64,000 nt of DNA. Source: Capsaspora owczarzaki ATCC 30864. Lineage: Eukaryota > Opisthokonta > Filasterea. The stretch covers positions 603,690 to 667,689 of the forward strand of contig NW_011887304.1 of NCBI RefSeq assembly GCF_000151315.2. The letters run 5' to 3'. Below, in pieces: positions 52,709 to 64,000 of this stretch (its first letter is position 1; each line of letters opens with the position of its first letter). The position numbers and the translations under genes are program-made. The notes beneath the pieces were generated by a model. The model did not search any database. It was not told where the DNA came from and saw only the letters and a program-made list of their open reading frames with translations.

Positions 52709-54766
52709 ATGTCTGCACAAGATACCGAGTTGACTGCGGCGTGGGCGTCCATTCGCTGCGGCTTCCTGACCCAGGAGCAGCCCGAGCTCATTGTTGTCGA
52801 CGCAGACTCGCAGATCGTCTCTGCCTGCAAGGTGACGAAATCCCCCATTCACCAAACTCTCAAACGACCACCCATACGACGACCAAACTCTCAAACGAAC
52901 GTCTGAATGAATCATGTTGGATTGGGGTTTTTGCATTGGGTTTTGTATGGAGTGCTTTTTTTCCATTGGGTTTTGTATGGGACTTTTTTTTTTTTTTTTT
53001 TTTCGCACTTAGTCTTTGGACCTTTTTGCGCTCTTGTCGCTCCCCTCCACCACCACCACCCCTCTCTCGTACCCCCTTTCGCTATCCATTCTTGTCGCTT
53101 TGTCCTTTTTGGTCTGGTCTTCCATTGAGGTTCAGATGGGGTCGAGTCGCTGTGGCTTCTCGTTCTTGTTCTCGTTCTTCTTCTTCATCGTCGCGTTGAG
53201 TGCCGGCTCAGCGTTTCTGTCAGCAAACGCCAGCATCGCTTCGTTCGCTCTCTCTCTCTTTCTCGTTTCCATCATCCACTCATCCACTCAATCACCAGCC
53301 AGCCAAAGCGCCGTTCCTGAACAAAACGTCCCACCATCTTTTTTTTTTTTTTTTTTTTTCCCCCTTTTCTCTCGTTCGCTTGTGACTCGCGTTCGCGGCC
53401 CACTTCCGTTGCGTTTCCTCCCCTCATCTTGAACATGAGTGCATCGCTGGTCCTCCACGTTCTGTGCCACCACCACAGCGACGAGCGCGAAGCGACGGAA
53501 GAACGTCAACAAAGAAAAACAAAGGGCAGTGTTTTTTTTTTTTTAAATCCATACAAAAACCATTGCTCAATGCTGCTTTTTCTGAGTTTCTTGTCTTGTC
53601 TGAGATTTTCGCATAAAACTGACTTGGAAACTCTGAATGTTTTTTCTTGTTGTTTTCCAGACACTCGCCGACAATGGCATCTCGTCCGCACCCGTGTTTG
53701 ACAGCGCAAAGAACTCGTACTTGGGCATGCTCGAGTACGCCGATCTCGTTGCGCTTGTCCTTGCTGCCAAGCAGCGCTCTCACCTGCCCGAAGGCAACGA
53801 GAGCCTCGAGAATTACATCTCGCAAGGCGGCCAGTTCCAAGTTGCCGTCCGTCACGCCGTTGGTACGTGTAACTGGGTGTCCGTTTGTGTTTGTCCCATC
53901 CCTTTGTCCGGCCCCTTGACATGCATCGCCAACCCACACTGAAAAAACGACTCTTAAAAACCTTCCTCTTGTTTGCAGACATTTCCGAGCGCAACCCTTT
54001 CTACTCGCTCTTCCCCGAGTCCACCCTCCTGAACGCGGTCCAGGTGTTTAGCTCTGGCGCTGTTCGTCGCATTGTTGTCATGTCTGGTGATGGCAAGCTG
54101 CACGGCATCATCTCGCAGACGACTGTTCTGCGCTTTGTCCACGACCACCTTCTGAGCCAAATGGACGGCATCGTTCGCCAAACTGTGAGTTGGTGTTGTT
54201 TTTTCGTTTTTTTTTTTTTTTTGTTTTCATTGTGAATCGACGAATACTCTTTTGCTCACACATCTTTTGAACGATGCGGATTGCTGTTTGAACAACACCT
54301 CCACCCCCAACTTTCACAGCTCGAGCAACTCAACATTGGATCGCAGCCCGTGGTCCAGCTCAATGGCAACGCCCCTGTTATTGACGCTCTCGAGCTCATG
54401 CACACCCACAAGTTCTCGAGCGTCGCCCTTGTCGAGTCGGACGGCACCATTTCTGGCAACATTTCTCTGTCGGACGTCAAGCTGCTCTTCCGCAAGCGAA
54501 GCCTTGGTCTGCTCAGCCACTCGTGCCGCACTTACGTTGCCACCATCCGACAGGAGGAGATCCGACATGCTTCCCCCGAGCACCCCGAGGCCTCGACCGC
54601 CAAATGGCCCTACTGGAGCGTGCCCGTGACGGCCACCTTGCACTCGGTCATTCTCAAGATGGTTGCCACCCGCTCCCACCACATCTTTGTGATTGACGCC
54701 CACAAGCGACCCATCCGCATTGTTTCTGTCGGCGACGTTTTGCGCGCACTTACTCCCCGCGAGTAA
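52709..54766 (+). CDS. PRKAG: AMPK gamma / SNF4 regulatory subunit (four CBS domains)
   Basis: Energy-sensing subunit of AMP-activated protein kinase, binding AMP/ADP/ATP. Exons 52709-52831, 53661-53862, 53979-54184 and 54320-54766 give 325 residues, equal to yeast Snf4 (322). Four CBS units in two Bateman pairs: NGISSAPVFDSAKNSYLGML; SSGAVRRIVVMSGDGKLHGIIS; HKFSSVALVESDGTISGNIS; SHHIFVIDAHKRPIRIVSVGD. The second and fourth keep the basic residues and Asp expected for nucleotide sites. A plain CBS-pair protein is less likely given the length and order. Intron 1 is 829 bp with poly-T runs. Confidence 0.88.
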
Positions 54767-55032
54767 TTTTGTGACGCCCGCCCACACACAAATAAGAGTG
54801 GCAAAGAAACGCGAGTTGCTCGTGTGCGAATCGTAACGTTGTCAGTTGCTTGGTTGTTATTTGTTTCCGTGCTCCGACCCTCGGTTAGAATGGACTTATG
54901 AAGGCTTGCACAAAAAAAGCTTGTTTGGTCTACAGTAGCTTCCAGACTGTACTTTGTTGTACAAAAAAAAAAAAAAAAAAAACGCAACATGCAAACAACA
55001 ACAACAACGAAACATAACGGACGAAGAATTTT

Positions 55033-58000
55033 TTAAACGAATTCGAGCGTAATGGATGTCACAAAGAAGGCAGTGTACAAGACCAGCAGATAAATGCCAT
55101 ACTTGCGGCCAACACCGAATCTGTAGACACCGGAAAAAGAAAGGGCAAAGCAGGGAAGAATGGTTAGACGTTACTGCAAGACGGTTCCTCTCTCCTTGTG
55201 GCAACCACACAAACCACGTCAAGCCATACCCGTTCAATGGCACGTAAATCAGGGAGGAGATGAGCGAGCCGAGGAAGAACAAACCGGATGCAAGCATGTG
55301 ACTTGACATCTCAAACGGATAGGGATCTTCAATGGTGGTACATGCCACGATACTTGCAAGACCAATACCAAGAAGCATATCTGGAGCGAGAACAAAACGA
55401 AGGAACAGCGACGCACACAGACGAGGTTTAGAAAAAGAAAAATCGAAACAAAACAAAACAAAACCAAAACAAAACCCCAAAAGAAACAAGAAGCCGAACG
55501 AGCGCTTACTTTGCAGAGGCGCACCATAACATGCCGAAACGGCCATATTAGGGAAGCCAAATCGAGCAACAGTAATGTTGGCAACGAAATCTATCATGCA
55601 GAAATGGTAGTGAGTGCCGCGAAATACCCCAAACATCAAAGGGGTTTGAGAGTCGCCCTGTCACGCCAATGCCAATGTGCCTTACCGCCGATACTGTTGC
55701 CCAGTGCAAGCACCGTCAGACCGAGAAGGGCATCACTGAGAGTGAGCACTCGACCGAATGTCTCGAGCAAGTCGACAATCTCGTTTGCGGTCGCGTAAAT
55801 CCAGACCACCGCCACTGCAAAGCCAACAAAAGCAAATGCCTAGTTGACAAAAGCAACATCCAAACACGAGACGAAATCGCAAGCAGATTGATTGTGAACA
55901 AGGGCGCACGGTTCTGCAGAAATCTATTCGTTTCAGCTGCTGCACTTACAGTGTGGTACTTGGGCGGGCGATCGTACTCGGAAGTGAAAAAGACAAGCGC
56001 AGAGAGAAGAACACCAGCGATGAGAGCGAGCATCCACACGGTGAAGCCGCCACCGAGTTCGGTTGCAAACACTGCAAACACGTCCAACAGAATGAAAGTC
56101 AGAACATCCTCAAAACGAAACGCGCAACAAGCAGCCCGCAAACTGGAGCAATAAAAGCAATGGAACGCACAATTGGTCAGCAGTACACCGACGATAGGCG
56201 CCAGCAAGCACTGGAGCACGTAGAGGTTCTTGTTCCAGTTGTGCATTTGCTCGTCCTTGTCAATGACAGGGCAGGTAGGATTGAGCATGACGTAAATCGG
56301 AATCTTGAAGATCTGGAAGGCCTTGTGGAACCAGCGGTCGTTTTCCCAGGCCTCAAGATCGACGGGCATCAGACCCCCAACAAGCGTCGGCAGTGTTGTC
56401 GAGAGGGTGCTTGCCAAGGATTGCTCATCACTCTCCGTTCGCATCAGAGGTGTGTGTTCTACAAAAAAGAAACGACGTGAATGAGCAAACACGTTCCACA
56501 AAGAGCAAAGAACGAACGACAAAACTCGTAAAAAAAAAAACAAACATGTTTGCTCCACAAAGAGCAAAGAACGAACGACAAAACTCGTAAAATAAATAGA
56601 TTACCAGTACCATCCTTGACAAAGCTGGTTCGAGGTGTCTTGGCTTTGCCGGCAGGGACGCTGGAGAGCACTGGGTGACCCAAGAGCGAGGTGGTGAGGG
56701 CTTCTGAAGGGGAAAGCGCGGCTTCGATGCTGTGTTGGCCGGAAGGACGAGGCGAGGTGGTGCGAGAACGGCTGTGGTGGTTTTCAGTGACCTCCTTCAT
56801 TGACTTTGAGCGAATGCTGCGAGAGATATGGCCGAGGAATCCATCAGCGTCCGGGTCAATCTCGTCAGTGGTGGGCGTGGTGGGAGTGGAGGGCATGTCG
56901 ACCGGCTCAACAGAGATGGCAATCCCAGTCGAATTGATGCCGCCAGCAACAGAGACGTCACCAGAGACATCTGAATCGCGTGACTTGCGATCGGGCTTAT
57001 CGACAACCTCGCCATTCGCTCGGGCTTCGGCCTCGCGCTTTAGCTTTCGCGCTTGGTAGAGTCGGCGACCAAAGACGACCGTGCAGACATAGATGGTATA
57101 GATGGCAATGAAGCATGCACCCTGCCACAAGTAGATCTTGCCTTGCCAGAGCAGCAGCAGGATCAGGGAGACGGTCACAATGTTGAACGAGACGTCGCGC
57201 AAGAACGGGCGCCGGGTGAGCTTGATGTGGCCCACAAGCGACACTGCGCCGACAAGGACGGTGGTGAGGAAGACACCAGCGCCTGAGCAGCCCAAAACAA
57301 CAAACAAAACAAGTCAAGGACATCAGTAAACGGTGGTGGAGCACACAACACACACAATACAGACATGCACAACAACGTCAACCCTTTTACCAAAAAGCTC
57401 TCCGACGGCAAAACCTGCACCATCCTTTGCTGCAGTCAAGGCAGCAATGACACTGAAAATGTCGGGAGCGCCGTTGCCGAACGCAAGGAAGGTGACACCC
57501 GCGACGTTTTGACTGAGGTGGAGAAAGTCTGAAATGACCGTCAGGGCGGGGACAAAGTAATCTTGGGCCGTAACACCGAGCATGACGAACAAGAACGCGA
57601 GCCAGAACAGCAGGATGAACATGGCAGCGGGGAGCGGCATGACGCAGTACGGGAGTTCGAGGTAGTTGATGAATCCACCATCTGGTTGGCAGTCGTCCGT
57701 GTTCTTGACAAACCAGCACGAGTCGTTCTGCGATCCAATGTGTTCGCACTAACCGATTTGACCAAAGAGCAAAGTGAGTCAGGTCAGATCACAGTTCTTC
57801 TTCACAGTTGGGCAATCTGTCCCAAACGTCGGTCTTCTGCAGTTCCCAGTGCGACGATCATGAGTCCTTTTGCATGGCATTCCTTCTTCAATTGATTCTT
57901 CACCCCTTTTTGTCCGTCTCCTTCTCCCTCTCTCCCTCTCTCTCTCTCGCTGGACTCGGGTCATATGGCCTTTTAGGACAAATATCGAAAAAATTGAAAA

Positions 58001-59465
58001 AAATCGAAAAAACCAGCAAAATCTTCCAAATCCGATTTCGGCTTCGTTGCTGTTTTCCTCTTCTCTCTGCTTTGTGTGTGTGTGTGTGTGTGTGTGAGTG
58101 ACTGGCGGACCATCAGCACAACGATCACGAAAAGATGAGATAAGCGATAAAGGAAAAAAACGTGCCGTCCGTCAAAAAAATGCTGGCAGCGATCATGTGG
58201 AGCGGGTTCGACTTGGCGTGCTGTGAGCCAAATCCGCGACGGACTGTGACTGTGGTGGAGGTGGCTGGGGTTTTGGTTTTGTGGTGGCATTTTGATCGCC
58301 CCTTCCCCGCCGCGACCGAGCACGCATCGAGCACTGTCCGACACTCGCAAAGGGGTGGCTGTGACTGCATCGAAGCACCTCGCTGCACTGCACAATCCGC
58401 GGGACGGACGGAAGGGCCCCAATGCGGTGGCGATCGGTCCCGTTGGAAAGCGAGGGACGCATTTGGATTGGTTTGCGATGGCGCTCTCCTCTTCCCTGTT
58501 CCCTCTTCTCCAATCGACCTTTCTCTCTCTTTCTCGCTCGCTCTCTCTCTACAACAAAGCTTCTTGTGTTTGTCCTTCGCGATGGTCAAGTTTGGCTCAA
58601 TGGTGAGATTTGTTTTCAATCCGATCCGAAAAAAGAAAAAAAAATACAAAAATACAAAATACGAAAAAAAAAAAAAAATCGGACACGCGGTTTCAATGGA
58701 AAAACCATAGAAAAAAAAAAAAAAAAAAGGAAAAACAAACTCGCTTTTTTTTTTTTTTTTTTTTTTTTTGTTGGGATGTTTTTTTTTTCATCTTGTGATG
58801 CATGGAACAAAAAAAGTTCATCCGAGTCGAAGCGAGACGAAAATCAATGGACAAGGAGCGATGATAAAGCAGAAGAAACAATGATAGGAAGAAGAAAGGG
58901 AAAAAGAGGACGAAGAAGAAGGGAGAAATAGGAAAAAAAAAAAAAAAAAAAAAAAAGAGCGGCACTGCGACTGAAGGCAGGCGACTTTCCTCGTTTTCCC
59001 CTACTGCTGCCTGGAGCACAGCGGACTGGAGAGTCATAGAGCATTAAGGAGTAGACAAGCGAACACCATGATGGGGTGGTGGAATCGTGGCAGTGGAGTG
59101 GAAGCGACGAGAATGGACCTTCTCAGCTCAGCCACACGCCATCCTCCACCCCGCACACATGCAGCCACACGCACGCACCAAACAGACCACTCTCAGTGAC
59201 CCAAAGCAAACAAAACAGAATAGAGCAAAGCCAAATGGTTCAAACTCACCTTTGTAGCGTTGTCGTCGTCGCTGTCGCCAAGCATGGGAGACCATGCAGG
59301 AGTGGTCAGCAGATGACGGGCGCTACTGCTGCTGCTGCTGCTGCCATCACTACTTGCGAGGCCACCAAACAGCGCCGAGGTGAGCGAGCCAGAGCGGTGC
59401 CCAGTGAAGCTGCGCAGTGCAAAGACCGCCATCAGCATCAGCACCATCACTTTGCCCAGACGCAT
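55033..59465 (-). CDS. SLC8B1: Mitochondrial-type Na+/Ca2+(Li+) exchanger (NCLX family)
   Basis: Nine exons (59250-59465, 57391-57748, 56611-57282, 56171-56458, 55950-56071, 55686-55839, 55510-55590, 55230-55380, 55033-55120) total 709 residues. Exon 1 encodes a hydrophobic leader (MRLGKVMVLMLMAVFALRSF). Then CEHIG and a Cys-rich loop ending GGFINYLELPYC as in NCLX; alpha-1 repeat NVAGVTFLAFGNGAPDIFS; a 200-residue Ser/Thr-rich cytosolic loop; alpha-2 repeat VLALGNSIGDFVANI with ARFGFPNMAVSACYGAPL. Final helices end TSITLEFV. Intron 1 (1.5 kb) has long A/T and GT runs. The same family includes plant CCX exchangers, so mitochondrial location is an inference. Confidence 0.9.
56495..56592. repeat. 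39-bp sequence duplicated with period 59 in an NCLX intron
   Basis: The sequence starting TCCACAAAGAGCAAAGAACG occurs at 56495 and again at 56554, inside the intron between exons 3 and 4. The two copies look identical. Confidence 0.8.
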
Positions 59466-60411
59466 GGTTTCGGAAGGCGAGGTGAGAAAGACGACAGGAA
59501 AAAAAAAAAAAAAAAAAAATACAGGAAGACTGAATCTCTAGAATGGAAATCTGAAGTCACAGTAGAATGGATGAGAAAGGGACCATGGATTGTGCACTTG
59601 AGAATAGAGCATAGAATGAAGGGGAGGGAGAGAGTGAGAGGGAGAGGGAGAGGGAGAGGTGGAGGGGGGGGGAGAGGGAAGGTGTAACAACTGAAGGCGA
59701 AACCTTGTCGCGACAATAATCCCATGCGATGAGTCCGGGTGGCTTGGGTGTGCTGGGGGGGGGTGGCTTGTGGAGTGACTGTGGAGTGACTGGAAACAGA
59801 AAGGGCAAGAAAAAAAAACGAAACAGATCAGATTCATGATCACAGAGTATCAAGTGAGCGGTCTCGCATTGTGTGGAAGCAGAAGAAGGCGAGATTGAAA
59901 TCTCAGTTAGAGATGGCCCGCTTCCTCACGTCCTTCTCCTGTCGTCGTTGTTGTTGTTATTGCGGGAAGCAACTACAGAGCGGTATTCTGTTGAAATGAG
60001 CCGCGTTGCAGACCTACGTCTGATAGAGTTGCGAGCTGACCGTTCGTCACAACTGGGGTTTCGTTCGCTGTGCTTCACTCACACGCCCTCAACGCAAAAG
60101 TCAAAGTCACACTTCACTGACTTTATTCTAGTCATAGTCTCGTACCAGCTGCACCGATTCATCGTTGCGCTCCTTCACCATAATGGAAGTCCTTCAGTCA
60201 ACTTTTTTTTTTGTTTTGGTTCTTCTCCGCCTGACTCTTTCCGCTCGTCCTCACCATCCCTCGCTCGCTAAAACAACACCCTCCTGACCATTCAAGCCAA
60301 AGCCATCAACCCCCTTCTCCCCATCCCCTACCAAGGCGGCTCGTTCCTTGTCTTAACTCTTTGACTCTTAACCCCTTTCGCGCTCTTTTCCCCTTCCTTT
60401 CCCACCACCAA
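59466..60411. other. Intergenic region between divergent NCLX and disordered-protein genes
   Basis: 946 bp with a GAGAGG-rich purine block near 59620-59680 and several homopolymers. No coding frame with similarity; it should contain both promoters. Confidence 0.4.
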
Positions 60412-62385
60412 ATGCTGACGATGGGCATCCTCGCCGCCCCGAAGCCCGTGAAAGCCAGCAGCGCACACTCGCAGCCGCAGTCTCGGCAGCAATCGCCCTC
60501 GCCCAAGCTGCTCCAGCAGCCGCGGCCAGCGTCGGCAGCAGTGCTCATCCAGCCACAGCCATCCGCTGCTACAAACAGCAACAGCAACAGCGCCCGACCC
60601 CGCGTCCAGCCGCTCACTGTCTCGAATCCAGTCGCCGTGCCCAGCACCCGGTAAGACCGTCAGCACTCTTTGGAGTTGCAGGAGTTGCAGTAGCAGTCGG
60701 AGTAGAAGGCGGAAGCTGACTATCGGCTCGCTTCTGGTTTGGACAGGGCGCGAGCAATCCCGAATCACGGCTCGTTCGATAGCGACAGCCATGCTGAGCT
60801 CCAAGGCATCCTCCTCCAGCACGGCGCAACCAGCGCAGACGCAAGGGCGCTCTTCCCAGGTAGAGTAAACACGGCACTGCTAAAAAAAAAAAAATAAGCC
60901 ACAACAATCGCTTGTTGGCTTCTGCGCCGGCCAGCCAATGGAGGTGGGGGTGGGTGGGGTGGGGACCTCTCGTATCCAAGTGTGGATATACACGCAGTCG
61001 ACCTGCTGCTCCAGCGACGGCGGCGATCCCGAAGCGAGAGTGCTGTTTGGGCTGTTGTTCACAAAAAAAAAAAAAAAAAAAAAAAAAAAAGCGGGTTTGT
61101 CTTGGTGGAACATATCGACTCGTACGATTTCCTCATCTCGCTCGAGTGAACTTTTGTATCGAACTCGGGGTTTTACGATTGTTTTTTTTTGGTGTTTTTT
61201 ATTTTATTTTTTATTTTTTATTTTTTTGGAAACGTGGGTCGATGACGTGTATTCGAACCGATCACGAGGTTGGAGCATCGACTCCCCGACACGGAATGCA
61301 GACGACTGCAATGGGAGAGACAGCGATGAACTGGGTTGGAGCGGCGGACGGGCGGGCGGCGGCAGTGGAGCAGAGTGGTGCGCATCATGAAGAAAGGATT
61401 AAAATGCCGCTAAGAAAGATGGGAGCAAACCCCCCCACCTCTCAACTCAACAAGGGCAGCTTGGGTCATGATGAAGAAGTGAGATCGATGATTCGTTGTG
61501 ATTTGAGGGAGAGGGAGAGGGATGGGGAGAGGGAGGGATGGGGAACAGACGAAACAAAGCTGGATGAATCATCCATTGGCACATCGTTCATCGTTCATCT
61601 TCCCGCTCGATGCTCATCCTCGCCTCGTGTTCGGACTGCTCCAAAGTTGTGCAATGACTTCCGCACACAAGCTCTACGTGATGATCCTTGGTCTCGGCTC
61701 TCGTACTCACTGTGTTTATCGTTTTTTTTTTTTTTTGGTCTCGGTTTTACATTTCTTGTTCTCGTCAGCCTCGCCCCCGACTCGAGCGGCCAATCCAATG
61801 GCCATGAACGACCCGTTCTTTATGCCACACCACCAGCCGGGCGTTGAGTTGGGCCTGCTGAGCCCATCGCCGCCTCCAACCGCGCTGGCCGCGTCGTCCA
61901 TTCGCGCCATGGCCAACTCGCCGACCAAGGGCTTTCCGCTGCACCAGACCCCTCCGCTGCAGTACCGCCACAACAATCAGCACGACGAGGGCTTTTTCGT
62001 CGGCAGCCCGTCGCAGCAGTCGATGATTTACTCTGTCAACGGCCACTCGCACCACCACCACCACACGGGCGGCGTGGACAACCTCGTGTACGCCAACACT
62101 TCCTTTTCCGGGTCGCACCCATTCTCTGGCGTCGGGAGCCATCCAGGCAGCTCTGGCTTGAGCTTGACCATCCCTCCCACCGCGCTCGGCATGGCATCCT
62201 CTGGCAACGGCTCGGGCACGGCAAGCCCCAACCCTTCCAGCCCGCTGTCTCCGCGCTCGTACTCTCGCGCACGCTTTGGTCGCAAGGTGGTTGCTCAGCA
62301 GGCTCCTCCGCCGTCCTCGACCAACCGCGCTCAAGGCCGCAAGAAGGCCCACAGCTTTGGGGACGAGCCACTTCCCAGCCTGTAG
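60412..62385 (+). CDS. Unrecognised low-complexity protein, 322 residues
   Basis: Exons 60412-60650, 60747-60859 and 61769-62385 join in phase. No domain recognised. The first exon is Pro/Gln/Ser-rich (MLTMGILAAPKPVKASS), the second encodes HGSFDSDSHAELQGILL, and the third is rich in Ser, Gly, Pro and His, with a His5 run (HSHHHHHTGG) and SPRSYSRARFGRK near the end. It ends KKAHSFGDEPLPSL. Likely mostly disordered with possible Ser/Pro phosphosites (SPSPPP, SPLSP). Internal exons could be missing from the 909-bp second intron. Codon use matches the neighbours, which supports it being real. Confidence 0.6.
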
Positions 62386-62956
62386 AGAGAAACTTACTTT
62401 TTTTGTTTTCTCATTGGATTTTACCCAACATCTTTTACTCCCCCCCCCACAGTACTTTAATCGTTGTGATCGATTTTTTGCGATTTTCTTCTTCTTCTTC
62501 TTCTTCTGTTTTCTTCTTTTCTTCCTGTACAACTGTTCTCGTCGTATTTTTGGGTTGGTGGGACGGTCTCTCGCTGGCGTGAGACTGCTTCCTTGCAAAA
62601 CCAATTCTTCACCTTTACGTGAAGCTTGCCCTTCCCTCCCCAGTCACCATTAGTTGCCTTTTTCTCCTTCTTTTGCTGCTGCTGCTACTACTACTCTTAC
62701 TACTACTTCTTCTTTGTTTTATATTTGCTCCCCCTGCTGTTCCGCTTGCTTGCTTCACCCCTTTGCCATCGATTTAAGATCTGCATGCAATGCAATGTTG
62801 ATGATTTTTCTATGTGTGTTTGTTGTTGCCTTCTTCTTCCGTGGTCCCTCCCTCATGTGTAGTCGCTGTTCCTTGTATTTCACGTGTAGATACATATAAA
62901 AACAAAAGGTTTTCTCATCTCGTCCCTTTTGCTTTCTTGCTTGGGCTCAGTCGTTC
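62386..62956. other. 3' UTR and intergenic region before the SLC25A38-like gene
   Basis: 571 bp of T-rich, pyrimidine-rich sequence with CTT and CTA triplet runs (about 62490-62515 and 62670-62715). No gene seen. Confidence 0.45.
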
Positions 62957-63516
62957 ATGCAACAGCAGAGTCGAACGACCGTTGCTGCGGCTGGTCACAA
63001 TCTGTTCGCCGGCGCGGCAAGGTAGATCTTCGGGTTTTTTTAATTTATTGATCTCATTGTTTTGACGTGATTACCATTTTTGTTTGGGTTTCTGAGCAAC
63101 TTTGTTTTCTCACACTCTGTTTGCGTGCGTTGGTGGCACAGCGGCTTTGCCTCGTCCGTCCTGCTTCAGCCACTCGATGTCGTCAAGACGCACATCCAGT
63201 TCACAGCTCAGTCCGATCACAGGTCTGTTTGGTCTGTGTGTGTGTGTCGTGGTTGAGTGGTGCTGACGTTGCGTGCGCTGATGACCACGCTGGACCCTGA
63301 CTCTGACCCCTGAACCCTGCGCTGATCCAATGTCGAAATCGGTGCAGAATCGTGACTGCGTTCCGCCATATTGTTGCGCGCGACGGGATGGTCGGCTTGT
63401 GGCGTGGGACTGTTCCAACGCTCTACCGCACTGTGCCTGGCGTTGCACTCTACTTTCACTCGCTGAGCATCGCCAAGCATGCGCTGAGCAAGGCACCAGA
63501 CCCAACCACAGGAAAA
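62957..63516 (+). CDS. SLC25A38: Mitochondrial glycine carrier SLC25A38/Hem25-like, 5' part
   Basis: Exons 62957-63021, 63142-63222 and 63348-63516 join in phase; the rest lies beyond the window. The product imports glycine for haem synthesis in animals and yeast. Visible: LFAGAASGFASSVLLQPLDVVKTHIQ (first carrier signature), FRHIVARDGMVGLWRGT and TVPGVALYF, which match SLC25A38 (PSIVRCVPGVGIYF region). The third exon ends at GGAAAA|GTATGG. The following intron contains the start of a DNA transposon. Start ATG follows a CTCAG that might itself be an acceptor, so an upstream exon is possible. Confidence 0.82.
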
Positions 63517-63577
63517 GTATGGCGAAAATTCACAGTCAAGTGTGATATCAGCATGATTTTCGATTTTGGATTTGATA

Positions 63578-64000
63578 CAGTATTGTGCGTCCGAAGTGAA
63601 AACTGCAAAATGAGTTTGGAAATAGAAACGGACGATTTGGTTTTTAAACATATGAAATGGTACAAATTTGTAGTGCGATTTTGGACAAAATGCTATCGAT
63701 TTGGTTTTTAAAAACACGAAACTGTCCAAACTGCGCCCGAGTTGGTTTTTGCCAAGATAAGGTCTGGTTTTTTGGCGCGAACAATTTGGAATAACAGCTT
63801 GAAACTGAAAATTCGCACTCTTGGTTGGGAAATTGCCACTTCATGTTTGGGATTTGCAAACACCCCCAGACGAACCTGCTCTGTAGCCATGCCCAAACGT
63901 CAAAACGAGGCGCAGGCCACCGAATCACGCGCGCCGCGGAAGTGTGTCCATCTAGAAGACCCCGAACGGAAGCGGATCATCGACTTGGCTGTTGATCGCG
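63578..64000 (+). mobile_element. Tc1/mariner-like element, left end only
   Basis: Inside the intron after SLC25A38 exon 3 the sequence changes to AT-rich repeats (GATTTGGTTTTTAAA near 63633 and 63696). A TA followed by CAGTATTGTGCGTCC (63578) looks like a Tc1-type end, since many such elements start CAGT after TA. An ORF with a DNA-binding-protein-like start begins at 63889. The right end is outside the window, so boundaries are tentative. Confidence 0.5.
63889..64000 (+). CDS. Putative transposase N-terminus, truncated by window edge
   Basis: The ATG at 63889 opens a frame starting MPKRQNEAQATES, then RAPRKCVHLEDPERKRIIDL, which reads like the basic lead-in and first helix of a Tc1/mariner-type DNA-binding domain. 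Only 37 codons are visible. The higher GC of this stretch contrasts with the AT-rich leader before it. Confidence 0.45.
   Translation, partial: MPKRQNEAQATESRAPRKCVHLEDPERKRIIDLAVDR

Noticed and set aside
58074-58098. (GT)n run in NCLX intron 1 as a regulatory or Z-DNA element
   Set aside because: Simple repeat with no supporting context.

Overview
The window is nuclear DNA of a unicellular eukaryote. Genes are split by many short GT-AG introns (about 50-150 bp, often with long T runs), tRNAs lack an encoded CCA, and both strands are densely coded. The gene set is opisthokont-like: BRSK-type AMPK-related kinase, AMPK gamma, NCLX, PIGV, TADA2, ZNHIT6, DDX11, TDP1, archease. It also has an LRR-kinase of the TKL type with 84-nt LRR exons and an LRR/Ser-Ala-rich type I receptor whose tail carries NPxY and Tyr motifs. 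A holozoan protist such as Capsaspora owczarzaki fits best. That is an inference from gene style, not from a search.

Layout: 1-2007 nuclear cap-binding subunit NCBP1 (minus, 3' part outside the window); 2267-3827 mitochondrial glutamate-carrier-like protein (minus); 4433-5699 ribosomal protein S8 (plus); 6136-12224 BRSK/SAD-like kinase (minus), whose second intron holds an apparently intact Tc1/mariner element (7083-8735). A 100-N assembly gap lies at 13632-13731. Next come an LRR/Ser-Ala-rich transmembrane receptor (14063-15899), a small hypothetical ORF, a large PPR protein (17435-22645), a divergent sirtuin (22886-24424, minus), DDX11/CHL1 helicase (24741-28373), a damaged-looking archease gene (28547-29188, minus), the SAGA adaptor TADA2 (29697-31644, minus) and tRNA-Leu(CAG) (32519-32598, minus).

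The second half holds presequence protease PITRM1 (32897-36981), the LRR-coiled-coil-kinase (37712-39972), a pogo-like DNA transposon with no recognisable catalytic domain (40096-42374), ZNHIT6/BCD1 (42472-44663), ITPA (44691-45846, minus), a membrane-anchored S1/P1 nuclease (46155-48075), a TDP1-like protein with altered catalytic residues (48508-50635), PIGV (50653-52532, minus), AMPK gamma/SNF4 (52709-54766), the Na+/Ca2+ exchanger NCLX (55033-59465, minus), an unrecognised disordered protein (60412-62385) and the start of the glycine carrier SLC25A38 (62957 onward). Another Tc1-like element begins inside an SLC25A38 intron at the right edge.

Most genes are unrelated housekeeping functions and do not form a pathway cluster. 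Exon boundaries below were built by joining splice sites so that reading frames and family alignments continue; most multi-exon models sum to whole codons. Main oddities: three DNA transposons (two in introns, one between genes), three GC-AG introns, two conserved enzymes lacking canonical catalytic residues (sirtuin and TDP1), a 40-bp duplication that disturbs the LRR-kinase coiled coil, and convergent gene pairs whose stop codons are only 17 and 27 bp apart.
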